The translations under genes and the position numbers were made by a program. From Bradyrhizobium cajani (lineage in GTDB: Bacteria; Pseudomonadota; Alphaproteobacteria; Rhizobiales; Xanthobacteraceae): 64,000 nucleotides of DNA. The DNA is taken from contig NZ_WQNE01000021.1 of NCBI RefSeq assembly GCF_009759665.1, positions 88,525 through 152,524 of the forward strand, written 5' to 3'. Shown here one piece after another: positions 51,667-59,951 of this stretch (positions are counted from its first letter, which is position 1; the number at the start of each line of letters is the position of its first letter). Under the pieces are notes generated by a model. The model was given only the letters and a program-made list of their open reading frames with translations. It made no database searches and was not told the DNA's origin.

Positions 51667-51837
51667 CGATAGGTCCTCCCCCGATTTCACCCCAGCCGTC
51701 TTGACTGCGCCGACGCGGCGCGCGGCTTGTTTCGCCGCAACGGCTTGAGGCAGCAGGCACCAAACCAGCGGCCGTGCCGCCAGTCAATTGGAAGTTTGTT
51801 GATAGTTCAGGGGAATAACGCCCGCGCCGGTGAGGGA

Positions 51838-52890
51838 CTACCCGCCGGTGACGCTCATATGCCGGGAGACGCTGGGGCGGTCGTGGCGGCGGTCGATGAT
51901 GAAATCATGGCCCTTGGGTTTCAGCCCAATGGCGCGGTCGATCGCATCCGCAAGAAGCGTATCCTCGTTCGATGCACGCAGAGGTTTGCGTAGATCGGAG
52001 GCATCCTCGTGCCCGAGGCAGGTGTGCAGCGTGCCGGTGCAGGTGATGCGCACCCGGTTGCAGGACTCGCAGAAATTGTGGGTCATCGGCGTGATGAAGC
52101 CGAGCTTGCCGCCGGTCTCGGCGACGCTGACATAGCGCGCCGGGCCGCCGGTGCTCTCGGCCAGATCCGTCAGCGTGAATTGCTGGGCGAGGCGCGCGCG
52201 CACCAGCGACAGCGGCAAATACTGGTCGATCCGGCCCGAGCCGATCTCGCCCATCGGCATCACCTCGATCAGCGTCAGCCCCATGCCCTTGCCATGGGCC
52301 CAGCGCATCAGATCGGGAAGCTCGTCCTCGTTGAGATTCTTCAGGGCCACCGCATTGATCTTCACGGCGAGCCCCGCGGCACGCGCCGCCTCGATGCCTT
52401 CCAGCACCTTGTCGATCTCGCCCCAGCGCGTGATCTCGCGAAACTTCTTGGGATCGAGCGTGTCGAGCGAGACGTTGATACGGCGCACGCCGCAATCGGC
52501 AAGCTCGCTTGCGTGTTTCGCAAGCTGGGTGCCGTTGGTGGTCAGCGTCAGCTCGCTGAGGGCGCCGCTCGACAGGTGCCGTGACAGGGAGCGCACCAGC
52601 GTCATGACGTTGCGGCGGACCAGCGGCTCGCCGCCGGTGAGCCGCAGCTTCTTCACGCCCTTGGCGATGAAGGCCGAGCAGAGCCGGTCGAGTTCCTCCA
52701 GTGTGAGCAGGTCGGCCTTGGGCAGGAACGTCATGTCTTCCGACATGCAGTAGAAGCAGCGCAGGTCGCAGCGATCGGTGACGGACACGCGCAAATAGCT
52801 GATGGTCCGCCCGAATGGATCGGTCATCGGGCTCGACAGCGCGGCGAGAGGGCTCGCTGTTGCGAGGGGGCTCGCGGAAGATCCGTTCAT
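51838..52890 (-). CDS. moaA: GTP 3',8-cyclase MoaA (molybdenum cofactor biosynthesis)
   Basis: A 350-residue radical SAM enzyme for the first step of molybdopterin synthesis. The first cluster motif is CDLRCFYC in YLRVSVTDRCDLRCFYC. LRLTGGEPLVRRN is the SAM motif. NFCESCNRVRITCTGTLHTCLG holds the second 4Fe-4S cluster. The C-terminal GG pair (VTGG) that contacts the active site is present. ATG 52890 is preferred to an upstream start six codons earlier. The N-terminus is a 20-residue extension. Monocistronic here. Confidence 0.95.
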   Translation of the reverse strand: MNGSSASPLATASPLAALSSPMTDPFGRTISYLRVSVTDRCDLRCFYCMSEDMTFLPKADLLTLEELDRLCSAFIAKGVKKLRLTGGEPLVRRNVMTLVRSLSRHLSSGALSELTLTTNGTQLAKHASELADCGVRRINVSLDTLDPKKFREITRWGEIDKVLEGIEAARAAGLAVKINAVALKNLNEDELPDLMRWAHGKGMGLTLIEVMPMGEIGSGRIDQYLPLSLVRARLAQQFTLTDLAESTGGPARYVSVAETGGKLGFITPMTHNFCESCNRVRITCTGTLHTCLGHEDASDLRKPLRASNEDTLLADAIDRAIGLKPKGHDFIIDRRHDRPSVSRHMSVTGG

Positions 52891-52999
52891 GCGTAACTGC
52901 CTTGTCACTTACGGCGACGGGCGCACCTTTGCTTCAACGGTGCTCCGAAAGCAATCTAAGCATCGGATCGCGCAAGGACAATCGGGTGGTGTACGTAGA

Positions 53000-53464
53000 T
53001 CAGCGCTTTCCCGCGCCCGGATCGGGGAACGGCGAGGCCGGTGCGGCCTCGGCCGGCGCAGCGGCATGCGCGGCCGGTTTCGGCTTGTTCGGCCGGTGCG
53101 GCTTGCGGACCGGTTTCGGCGGCGTGGCCGGCTGGAGCTCCGCGAAGACCGGATTCGGATCGGTCGTCACCGAGGCGGGCGTGGTGAAATCGCCGGGATT
53201 CTTGATCACGTTCACAGGCACGCTGGCCGGTTGGAACTTGGCCAGGGCGAAAGCCACCGTGAAGGGGGCCTCGGGAGCCGGAACGGAAACGGAGCAGGGG
53301 GTCTTGCAGCCCGGCCCGAGCGAGGTCGTGGCGTCGGCACCCGGAGGGTTGGATTCGAGCCGGACCTGGACGGTCGGCGGGTCCGACTTGAACATGTCCC
53401 AAGACATCGAGGAGCAGCCACCAAGGCTCGCTCCCGCTAGCGCAATCGCGATGACACGACGCAT
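53000..53464 (-). CDS. PEGA-like lipoprotein
   Basis: A 154-residue lipoprotein. The signal MRRVIAIALAGASLGGC has its lipobox Cys at 17. VQVRLESNPPGADATTSLGPGCKTPC resembles a PEGA domain (SNPPGA...KTPC). The C-terminal third is Pro/Ala/Lys-rich (KPVRKPHRPNKPKPAAHAA), as in proteins spanning the peptidoglycan. ATG 53470 is two codons upstream and also possible. Function unknown. Confidence 0.8.
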   Translation of the reverse strand: MRRVIAIALAGASLGGCSSMSWDMFKSDPPTVQVRLESNPPGADATTSLGPGCKTPCSVSVPAPEAPFTVAFALAKFQPASVPVNVIKNPGDFTTPASVTTDPNPVFAELQPATPPKPVRKPHRPNKPKPAAHAAAPAEAAPASPFPDPGAGKR

Positions 53465-53620
53465 GACCATCCACTCTACTGCGACGAACCGCCACATTCC
53501 CCGCGACGGACCTTAGGAGGGTCGTTTGGGGCAGGCAACCGACGGCCGGTGCATAGTCAATAGATGGTTAACGCAGGGCGCCGAAAAATAGCGAAGTAAT
53601 ATCAGCGTCTTGATTGTCGC

Positions 53621-54295
53621 TTAGGCCGTCATCAGGCTGTGGGCCGCGGCCGGCAGGTCGCGCATGTGATGGATCAGCCGGTCCGGCTTGAGCTCGGCGA
53701 TCGGTACGTCCGTATAGCCGAAGCTGACCCCGATCACGGGAACTCCGGCCCGCCTGGCCACGCCGACATCGGTTCCGGCATCGCCGACCATGATGCTGGC
53801 CTTTACCTCTCCACCCGCGCGCGCCACGGTCTCGCGAAAGATGGTCGGGTCGGGCTTCTGGACGCCAAAAGTGTCCGCGCCGCAGATCGCCGCGAAGCGG
53901 CGGCTGAGGTCGAGCTGGTCCAGAAGCCGCTTGGAGAGCCATTCCAGCTTGTTCGTGCAGACCGCGAGGCGGTGGCCCTGGGCGGCAAAATGGTCGAGTG
54001 CGGCCTCGAGCCCCTCGAAGGGCCGGGATTCGACGGCAATGTGATCGGCGTAATAGACGATGAAATCCGCCGTCATCCGGTCCATGTCGGCGAGGCTGAC
54101 GGTGCGGCCCTCGGCCTCCAGCCCGCGCTCGATCAGCTTGCGGGCGCCGGCGCCGATCATGTTGCGGGCCGAGGCCATCGGCACCGGCGGCAGGCCTTCG
54201 CGGTCGAGCACGTAATTCAGCGCGGTGATCAGGTCGGGCGCCGTATCCACAAGCGTGCCGTCGAGATCGAAGACGATGGTGTGAGGGGAATTCAT
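53621..54295 (-). CDS. gph: Phosphoglycolate phosphatase
   Basis: A 224-residue HAD hydrolase. Motif I is FDLDGTLVDTAPDLI (catalytic Asp pair), motif II LAVCTNK, motif III Lys in GVQKPDPTIF and motif IV SIMVGDAGTDVGVARRAG. The cap domain lies at residues 15-80. It removes phosphoglycolate made by Rubisco oxygenation or DNA repair. It is divergent from rpiA, with about 155 bases between; this neighbourhood is conserved in bradyrhizobia. Confidence 0.9.
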   Translation of the reverse strand: MNSPHTIVFDLDGTLVDTAPDLITALNYVLDREGLPPVPMASARNMIGAGARKLIERGLEAEGRTVSLADMDRMTADFIVYYADHIAVESRPFEGLEAALDHFAAQGHRLAVCTNKLEWLSKRLLDQLDLSRRFAAICGADTFGVQKPDPTIFRETVARAGGEVKASIMVGDAGTDVGVARRAGVPVIGVSFGYTDVPIAELKPDRLIHHMRDLPAAAHSLMTA

Positions 54296-54449
54296 GATCC
54301 CAGCGCTACCGACCCGGCCGTATCAGCGCAAGGGGCGATGCCATAAGATCGGCTTATAGGCCTGTTCCCGCGAGAAAAACGAGGCTACATAGGCCGCCGC
54401 AGCCGGCCGATGCCGGCGGCACATTCTCGATGCAGAGGCGGGCGCAAAC

Positions 54450-55163
54450 GTGAACATGGACCAGTTGAAGCGGCAGGCTGCGGCGCGCGCGCTCGAGGAA
54501 GTGCGCGACGGCATGCAGCTCGGACTTGGCACGGGATCGACCGCCAAGCATTTCGTCGAGCTGCTCGGCGAGCGCGTGCGCGCCGGGCTCAAGATCATCG
54601 GCGTGCCGACCTCGGAAGCAACGCGTGACGACGCGATGCGCTGCGGTGTGCCGCTGACCACGCTGGACGAGATCGACCATCTCGACATCACCGTCGACGG
54701 CGCCGATGAGATCGACCCCGCGCTCAACCTGATCAAGGGCGGCGGCGGTGCGCTGCTGCGCGAGAAGATCGTGGCCGCGGCCTCGGACCGAATGATCGTG
54801 ATTGCCGACGACACCAAATGGGTGCCGACGCTCGGCCGCTTTCCGCTGCCGGTCGAGGTGATCCCGTTCGGGCTCGGGGCGACGCGCCGGGCGATCGAGA
54901 AGGCGTTTGCCGAATGCGGCGTTTCCGGGCAAATGGCGGTCCGCAAGACCAAGGATGGCCACGTTTTCGTCACTGACGGCGGCCACTGGATCGTCGACGC
55001 CCAGCTCGGACGTATTGTGGATCCACCCGGTCTCGCCAAGGCACTGAGCACGATTCCCGGCGTGGTCGAGCATGGGTTGTTCATCGGCTTGGCCAGCTCG
55101 GCAGTTCTGGCGGGTGGCGAGGGAATCCGCGTGATTGAACGGCGTGAGCCGAAAGGAGACTAG
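54450..55163 (+). CDS. rpiA: Ribose-5-phosphate isomerase A
   Basis: A 237-residue enzyme of the pentose phosphate pathway. GLGTGSTAKHFVELL is the phosphate loop. TVDGADEIDPALNLIKGGGGALLREKIV contains the catalytic Asp and Glu. VTDGGHWIVD is the C-terminal family motif. The start is GTG 54450 or ATG 54456, two codons apart; the ribosome site GGCGGGCGCAA does not decide. The DUF2059 gene follows after two bases. Confidence 0.94.
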   Translation: MNMDQLKRQAAARALEEVRDGMQLGLGTGSTAKHFVELLGERVRAGLKIIGVPTSEATRDDAMRCGVPLTTLDEIDHLDITVDGADEIDPALNLIKGGGGALLREKIVAAASDRMIVIADDTKWVPTLGRFPLPVEVIPFGLGATRRAIEKAFAECGVSGQMAVRKTKDGHVFVTDGGHWIVDAQLGRIVDPPGLAKALSTIPGVVEHGLFIGLASSAVLAGGEGIRVIERREPKGD

Positions 55164-55165
55164 GA

Positions 55166-55687
55166 ATGAAGAGTGTTTTGAAGTTCTTGCCGGCCGCGAC
55201 CCTCGCTGTGGGACTGGCGCTTTCGGCCGCCCCGGCCGTTGCGCAGCAGGCGGCGCCGGCCTCCAAGGCTTCGGCTGCGGCGGTGGCGTCGGCCAAGGAA
55301 ATCCTGACCTTGAAGAACGCCACCTCGATGTACGCCAACGCGGTGCCCGGCATGGTCGAGAAGGTCAAGGCTACGCTGATCGGACAGAACCTCAACTACC
55401 AGAAGGACCTCAACGAGCTGGCGCCGGTCGTGGCGCAACAACTGGCCGGCCGCGAGAAGGAGATCGGCGAAGGCATGGCGCAGGCCTATGCCGCCCAGTT
55501 CACCGAGCAGGAGCTCAAGGATCTCGTAACATTTTACAAGTCGCCGCTGGGCCAGAAGCTGATCGCCGCCGAGCCTCGCGCGATCGACCAGAGCATGAGG
55601 GTCATGAATTCGTGGGCGCAGAGTTTCTCCGAAACCATTGCGAGCGCGTTTCGCGCCGAGATGAAGAAGCGTGGCAAGGAAATCTGA
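55166..55687 (+). CDS. DUF2059 periplasmic protein
   Basis: A 173-residue exported protein. The signal MKSVLKFLPAATLAVGLALS is cut after AVAQ near residue 27. The DUF2059 domain is all-helical, with FTEQELKDLVTFYKSPLGQKL as its signature. The function is unknown. It starts two bases after rpiA and is followed by gor after 50 bases, so the three are probably co-transcribed. Confidence 0.88.
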   Translation: MKSVLKFLPAATLAVGLALSAAPAVAQQAAPASKASAAAVASAKEILTLKNATSMYANAVPGMVEKVKATLIGQNLNYQKDLNELAPVVAQQLAGREKEIGEGMAQAYAAQFTEQELKDLVTFYKSPLGQKLIAAEPRAIDQSMRVMNSWAQSFSETIASAFRAEMKKRGKEI

Positions 55688-55737
55688 CAGTACCTATCTG
55701 ACAGGAAGTTCCTGAAAGAGAGAGGTCGGAGTGGACA

Positions 55738-57126
55738 ATGGCTGAATTCGACGTCGACCTCTTTGTCATCGGTGGCGGTTCGGGCGGCGTGCGTGCCGCC
55801 CGCATCGCGGCCGGCTACGGCGCTCGCGTGACGATCGCGGAAGAGTACCGCATGGGCGGCACCTGCGTGATCCGCGGCTGCGTGCCGAAGAAGCTGTTCG
55901 TGATCGGCTCGCATGTCCGCCACGAGATCGAGGACGCCGCCGGCTTCGGCTGGACCATTCCGCAGGCGAGCTTCGCCTGGGCGACGCTCATCGCCAACAA
56001 GGACAAGGAGATCGCGCGGCTGGAGGCGGCCTACACGGCCAATGTCGAGAAATCCGGCGCGCAGGTCGTCAAGAGCCGTGCGGTGATCGAGGACAAGCAC
56101 ACCGTCCGCCTGCTCGAGAACGACAAGAAGATCAGCGCGAAATACATCCTGATCGCCACCGGCGGTGCGCCCAACCATGGCGCCGCGATTCCCGGCATCG
56201 AGCACGTGATCTCCTCCAACGAGGCGTTCCACCTGAAAAAGCTGCCGAAGCGGATCGTGATCCAGGGCGGCGGCTACATCGCGCTCGAATTCGCCGGCAT
56301 CTTCGCCGGCTACGGCTCCGACGTCACCGTGATCTATCGCGGCGACAACATCCTGCGCGGCTTCGACGAGGACGTTCGCGCCCATGTTCGCAGCGAGATG
56401 GAGAAGCAGGGCATCACTATCCTCACGGGATGCACGGTGACCAAGGTCGATCGCCACGGCGAGGAGTTCACCACGCATCTGTCGAACGGATCGAGCCTCG
56501 CCTCCGACCAGGTGATGTTCGCGATCGGCCGCCACCCCAACGTCGCCAATCTTGGCCTCGAGAACGCCGGCGTCGCCATCAATCCGGGCAACGGCGGCAT
56601 CGCGGTCGACCATTTCTCGAAGAGCTCGGTCGACAGCATCTACGCGATCGGCGACGTCACCCACCGCTTCAACCTGACGCCGGTGGCGATCCGCGAGGGC
56701 CACGCCTTCGCCGACACCGTGTTCGGCAAGCGCGAGGTCAGGGTCGATCACGCCAACATCCCGACCGCCGTGTTCTCGCAGCCGGAGGTCGGCACCGTCG
56801 GCCTGACCGAGACCGAGGCGCGCGCGCAATTCAGCCACGTCGACATCTACAAGACGAGTTTCCGTCCGATCAAGGCGACGATGTCGGGGCGCGACACCCG
56901 CGTGCTGATGAAGCTCGTCGTCGACGGCGCGACCGATCGCGTGCTCGGCTGCCATATCGTCGGCGATTGTGCCGCCGAGATCACCCAGGCGGTCGCGATC
57001 GCGGTGAAGATGAAGGCGACCAAGGCCGATTTCGATGCGACCATCGCGCTGCATCCGACCGCGGCCGAAGAGCTCGTCACCATGCGCACGCCGACCGCGC
57101 GCCACGTGCGCCAGGCGGCGGAGTAG
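55738..57126 (+). CDS. gor: Glutathione-disulfide reductase
   Basis: A 462-residue flavoenzyme that reduces glutathione disulphide with NADPH. FAD fold VIGGGSGGVRAARIAAGYGA; redox pair in GGTCVIRGCVPKKLFV (Cys42 and Cys47). NADP-binding fold IVIQGGGYIALEFAGIFAGYG with a downstream Arg-rich region (YRGDNILRGFDED). The dimer-interface His-Glu is in ALHPTAAEELVTM. Length is normal. GGTCGGAGTGGACA precedes the ATG. Confidence 0.95.
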   Translation: MAEFDVDLFVIGGGSGGVRAARIAAGYGARVTIAEEYRMGGTCVIRGCVPKKLFVIGSHVRHEIEDAAGFGWTIPQASFAWATLIANKDKEIARLEAAYTANVEKSGAQVVKSRAVIEDKHTVRLLENDKKISAKYILIATGGAPNHGAAIPGIEHVISSNEAFHLKKLPKRIVIQGGGYIALEFAGIFAGYGSDVTVIYRGDNILRGFDEDVRAHVRSEMEKQGITILTGCTVTKVDRHGEEFTTHLSNGSSLASDQVMFAIGRHPNVANLGLENAGVAINPGNGGIAVDHFSKSSVDSIYAIGDVTHRFNLTPVAIREGHAFADTVFGKREVRVDHANIPTAVFSQPEVGTVGLTETEARAQFSHVDIYKTSFRPIKATMSGRDTRVLMKLVVDGATDRVLGCHIVGDCAAEITQAVAIAVKMKATKADFDATIALHPTAAEELVTMRTPTARHVRQAAE

Positions 57127-57215
57127 GGCGCCGCTCAGCGTCCAGCCCTGCCGAATCCTGATGCCCGTGCATTGAACTTGCAGCCGCGCAGGCTGCCCGG
57201 ATCAACTGAGACCGC

Positions 57216-57404
57216 TCACTCGAACGGTTGAAGGGCGGTCCGCCGCTCGGGCTTGCCGGACGGGCTGTCCGCCCACTTCGCCATTTCCACCGCTCGCGCG
57301 TCGATGCCTTCGCACCAGAGGCAGGTGAGCTCCGCGCGACCTCTGGCCGACAGCATCGGGACGAGCCCGTGGCCGCAGCCGGCGCAAGATGTGACGCGAT
57401 TCAT
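57216..57404 (-). CDS. Small zinc-ribbon-like protein
   Basis: A 62-residue protein with two CxxC pairs (MNRVTSCAGCGHGL and AELTCLWCEGID) spaced 17 residues apart, a likely zinc ribbon. ATG 57404 follows GTGGAGAAACGC. No named family is recognised. It lies between the convergent gor gene and the GCS2-type gene upstream on the same strand. Confidence 0.72.
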   Translation of the reverse strand: MNRVTSCAGCGHGLVPMLSARGRAELTCLWCEGIDARAVEMAKWADSPSGKPERRTALQPFE

Positions 57405-57466
57405 GCGTTTCTCCACGATCACCGAAATCAGGAACGACATTGTCGTTCCCCAAGCTTGCGCGGACG

Positions 57467-58696
57467 CTATGACGGCGCTTGCGCGCTGCGCCCGACTGGG
57501 GCGCTCGTTCCGGATAGCGTAGATGTAGCGATCCATCGTGACACGGCTGCGATGTCGTCCCCGTTTTCGCGATAGGCGCGAAGCTGGAATTCTGCGGAGC
57601 TGCCACGCTCCACGATGGTCCGGCAGTGCGTGACCTCGGCGGCGCAGTTCAGCGCATCTGTGTCCTCGGCGATGTCGTCGAGCACGCGCGAAAGCAGCTC
57701 GGAGATCGTGACCGGCCCGTCCTTCGAGGCGAAGATGCAGTCGGTGCCGTAGCGCTGGGCGCGCCATTTGTTCTCGACCGCAACCGCACGTTCGACGGCG
57801 GTGACCAGCTTCGAAAGGTGAGGGCGCAGATAGAGATGGCGCGTCAGGCAGCGATAGAGCGAGGCGATGGCGACAGCGTCGTCAACGAAGGTGCAGGTGT
57901 CAGGTGCGCGAAGTTCGAGCGTCGGGAGCCTCATCGAGGGGCGCATCGCCCACCAGATGTGGCTTTCATCGGGAAGCACGCCGGAGCGCTGCAAGGCGCC
58001 GACATAGTCGTCGTAGTCTTGCCTGGTCTCGAACAGTTCGGGCAGGCCGGTGCGCGGCAGCTCGGAATAGGCCGCCAGCCGGTAGCCTTTCAGGCCGGTC
58101 TTGTGCGAATTCCAGAACGGCGAGGAGGCCGACAGCGCGACGAACAGCGGCAGGTGCGGCAGCATCGCTCGCATCACCGCCATACGCTTCTCGGGATCGG
58201 GCAGCTGGACGTGCACATGCATCCCGCACATCATGTTGCGGTAGCCGATGCTGCGCAGATCCTCGATCATCTCCTCGTAACGCGGCTTCGGGCTCGGCTG
58301 CGACAGACGCCAGACCGCCGTCGGATGGGTGCCGCAGGCCATGATGACAAAGCCGTATTGCGCCGCGACGTTCGCGACTTCGCGGCGAAGGAAACGGAGC
58401 TCTTCGCGCGCGTCGTTGACGTCGACGTGAACGTTGGTGGCGACCTCGAGCTGGGATTGCAGCATCTCGCGCATGGCCTGGCCGCCGGTCGACCAGCTTG
58501 CCGATTCGAACAGTTCGTCGGGCGTCTGGATCGCGACCTCCAGGCTGCGGCGATCGGCGAGGAAGTATTCCTCCTCGATGCCGAAGGAATATTCCGCCGC
58601 CTTGCCGCCTCCCCCCGCCGAGCGGATGACGAGGTGCTGCCTGTCGTCGGAGGGATCCAGCCGCAGCAGTTTCAAGACGTCTGTAGACAATGTCAT
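57467..58696 (-). CDS. YbdK-type carboxylate-amine ligase (GCS2 family)
   Basis: A 409-residue ATP-grasp-like ligase of the glutamate-cysteine ligase 2 family. The Mg/ATP-binding SFGIEEEYFLAD is near residue 38, with MACGTHPTAVW, NMMCGMHVHVQLPDPEKR and LRAPDTCTFVDDAVAIASLYR as core motifs. YbdK has weak gamma-glutamylcysteine synthetase activity; the true substrate is unclear. ATG 58696 is chosen; the frame is open 23 codons further. Two genes away from gor, which may reflect a thiol theme. Confidence 0.9.
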   Translation of the reverse strand: MTLSTDVLKLLRLDPSDDRQHLVIRSAGGGGKAAEYSFGIEEEYFLADRRSLEVAIQTPDELFESASWSTGGQAMREMLQSQLEVATNVHVDVNDAREELRFLRREVANVAAQYGFVIMACGTHPTAVWRLSQPSPKPRYEEMIEDLRSIGYRNMMCGMHVHVQLPDPEKRMAVMRAMLPHLPLFVALSASSPFWNSHKTGLKGYRLAAYSELPRTGLPELFETRQDYDDYVGALQRSGVLPDESHIWWAMRPSMRLPTLELRAPDTCTFVDDAVAIASLYRCLTRHLYLRPHLSKLVTAVERAVAVENKWRAQRYGTDCIFASKDGPVTISELLSRVLDDIAEDTDALNCAAEVTHCRTIVERGSSAEFQLRAYRENGDDIAAVSRWIATSTLSGTSAPVGRSAQAPS

Positions 58697-58901
58697 CGTG
58701 CCACCCGGCCGAGGTGGTAGCTGCGGGCGATAATCCTTCTGGCGGGAACGGGTTCCGCGTTGCACTTACCGGAAATTGCAACAGCGAACGGAACAATCTT
58801 CCCGCTTTCGGGCGTACGTGCGATCAGCGCGCGATGTCGGATGGGTCTCGGGGACACAACAAGCGTTTCGTCCCAATGTTCCGCTTGGAGCGCGTGAGCC
58901 C

Positions 58902-59117
58902 TCAGCCAAAACGACCGGTGATGAATCGTTCGGTCTGCCGCTCCTTCGGGTTGACGCAGATGTCCTTCACCGTCCCGAACTCGACCAACTCGCCGAGGTA
59001 CATGAAGTCGGCGAAATCCGATACCCGTGCGGCCTGCTGGAGGTTGTGGGTCACGATGACGATCGCATAGTCGTTCTTGAGTTCGTCGATCGTCTGCTCG
59101 ATCTTGATGCCGATCAA
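58902..59117 (-). pseudogene. Orphan C-terminal fragment of phosphate ABC ATPase PstB
   Basis: The 71-codon stretch starts IGIKIEQTIDELKNDYAIVIVTHNLQQAARVSDF and ends ERQTERFITGRFG, matching the last quarter of PstB, including the switch His in VTHNLQQAARVSD. Walker A, signature and Walker B regions, and the rest of the pst operon, are missing. The in-frame codons just upstream (ALKSPRR) do not continue the PstB sequence. It is therefore a truncated remnant. A TTG at 59117 could start translation but a functional product is unlikely. Confidence 0.85.
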
Positions 59118-59247
59118 TCGGCGCGGCGATTTCAGCGCATCCGCGGTGGCGGAAGGCGACGTGCTGCATCATAAAATTGTCACGGACGGCATGCTCCGCT
59201 GCCATGGTGCATGCAGGTGTTGCCTAGGGCAAGCCGATAGCCATGCT

Positions 59248-59877
59248 TCAGATCGGAACCGGGATCATGGGCGCGACCTCTCGATCATGCACATTGTCGC
59301 TTGCCGCGAGCCCGGCTGCAACGCCGACACGGTCGGCCTCGGGCCGGTTCTGGCTCATCTTGCGCTTGCCCTCGAACCGGACGACGGGAATGCGCACGCC
59401 CACGATCCCGCGCAGTTGCGCGGCGATGAAGTCGGCGGGGGCGTCAGTGACGGCCCACGGTTTTGTGCGCGCGCCCTCGTGCCTGTTCGTTAGCCGTGTC
59501 ACGGCGTCGAGCAGGCGCTCCGGCTCCTGGAAGAACTCCACCGGGCCGTAGGCATGCACGGCGACGTAATTCCAGGTTGGCACGACCTTGCCGGTCTCCT
59601 GCTTGGTCGCGTACCAGGACGGCGTCACATAGACGTCGGGACCGCTGAAGATCGCGAGCGCATTTCCGATCGGTGGCAGCTTCCATTGCGAATTGGCCCT
59701 CGCCAGATGCCCGTACAGGACCCCATGCTCGCCTTCGCTCTCGTCGAGGAATAGCGGCAGGGGCGTGGCGACCGGGCCCTCGACGGTGGCCGTGACTAGG
59801 TTTGCGAGGCGGGCACCATGGATGGTCGCGCGTATGCTCTCGATGTCGTCGTCCTTGAAGGCGGGGGGAATGTACAT
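59248..59877 (-). CDS. paiB: PaiB-type FMN-binding protein
   Basis: A 209-residue protein with the split-barrel flavin-binding fold. The start MYIPPAFKDDDIESIRATI and the segments GVLYGHLARANSQW, VYVTPSWYATKQETGKVVPTWNY and the Ala/Arg-rich C-terminus are diagnostic for PaiB, named as a negative regulator of sporulation and protease genes in Bacillus; its activity elsewhere is unclear. It is 74 bases downstream of a MocR regulator on the same strand. Confidence 0.9.
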   Translation of the reverse strand: MYIPPAFKDDDIESIRATIHGARLANLVTATVEGPVATPLPLFLDESEGEHGVLYGHLARANSQWKLPPIGNALAIFSGPDVYVTPSWYATKQETGKVVPTWNYVAVHAYGPVEFFQEPERLLDAVTRLTNRHEGARTKPWAVTDAPADFIAAQLRGIVGVRIPVVRFEGKRKMSQNRPEADRVGVAAGLAASDNVHDREVAPMIPVPI

Positions 59878-59951
59878 GGCGTATCTCCGTTCTCGACCCG
59901 GAAATAGCTAGAATCTGGCCTGTCATAAACGTCCAGTTTTTGATGATTTTG

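Noticed and set aside
49231..51672. An 813-codon plus-strand open frame
   Set aside because: It lies opposite dctM and dctQ, is extremely rich in Asp, Glu, Arg and His, and arises from GC-biased codons on the other strand.
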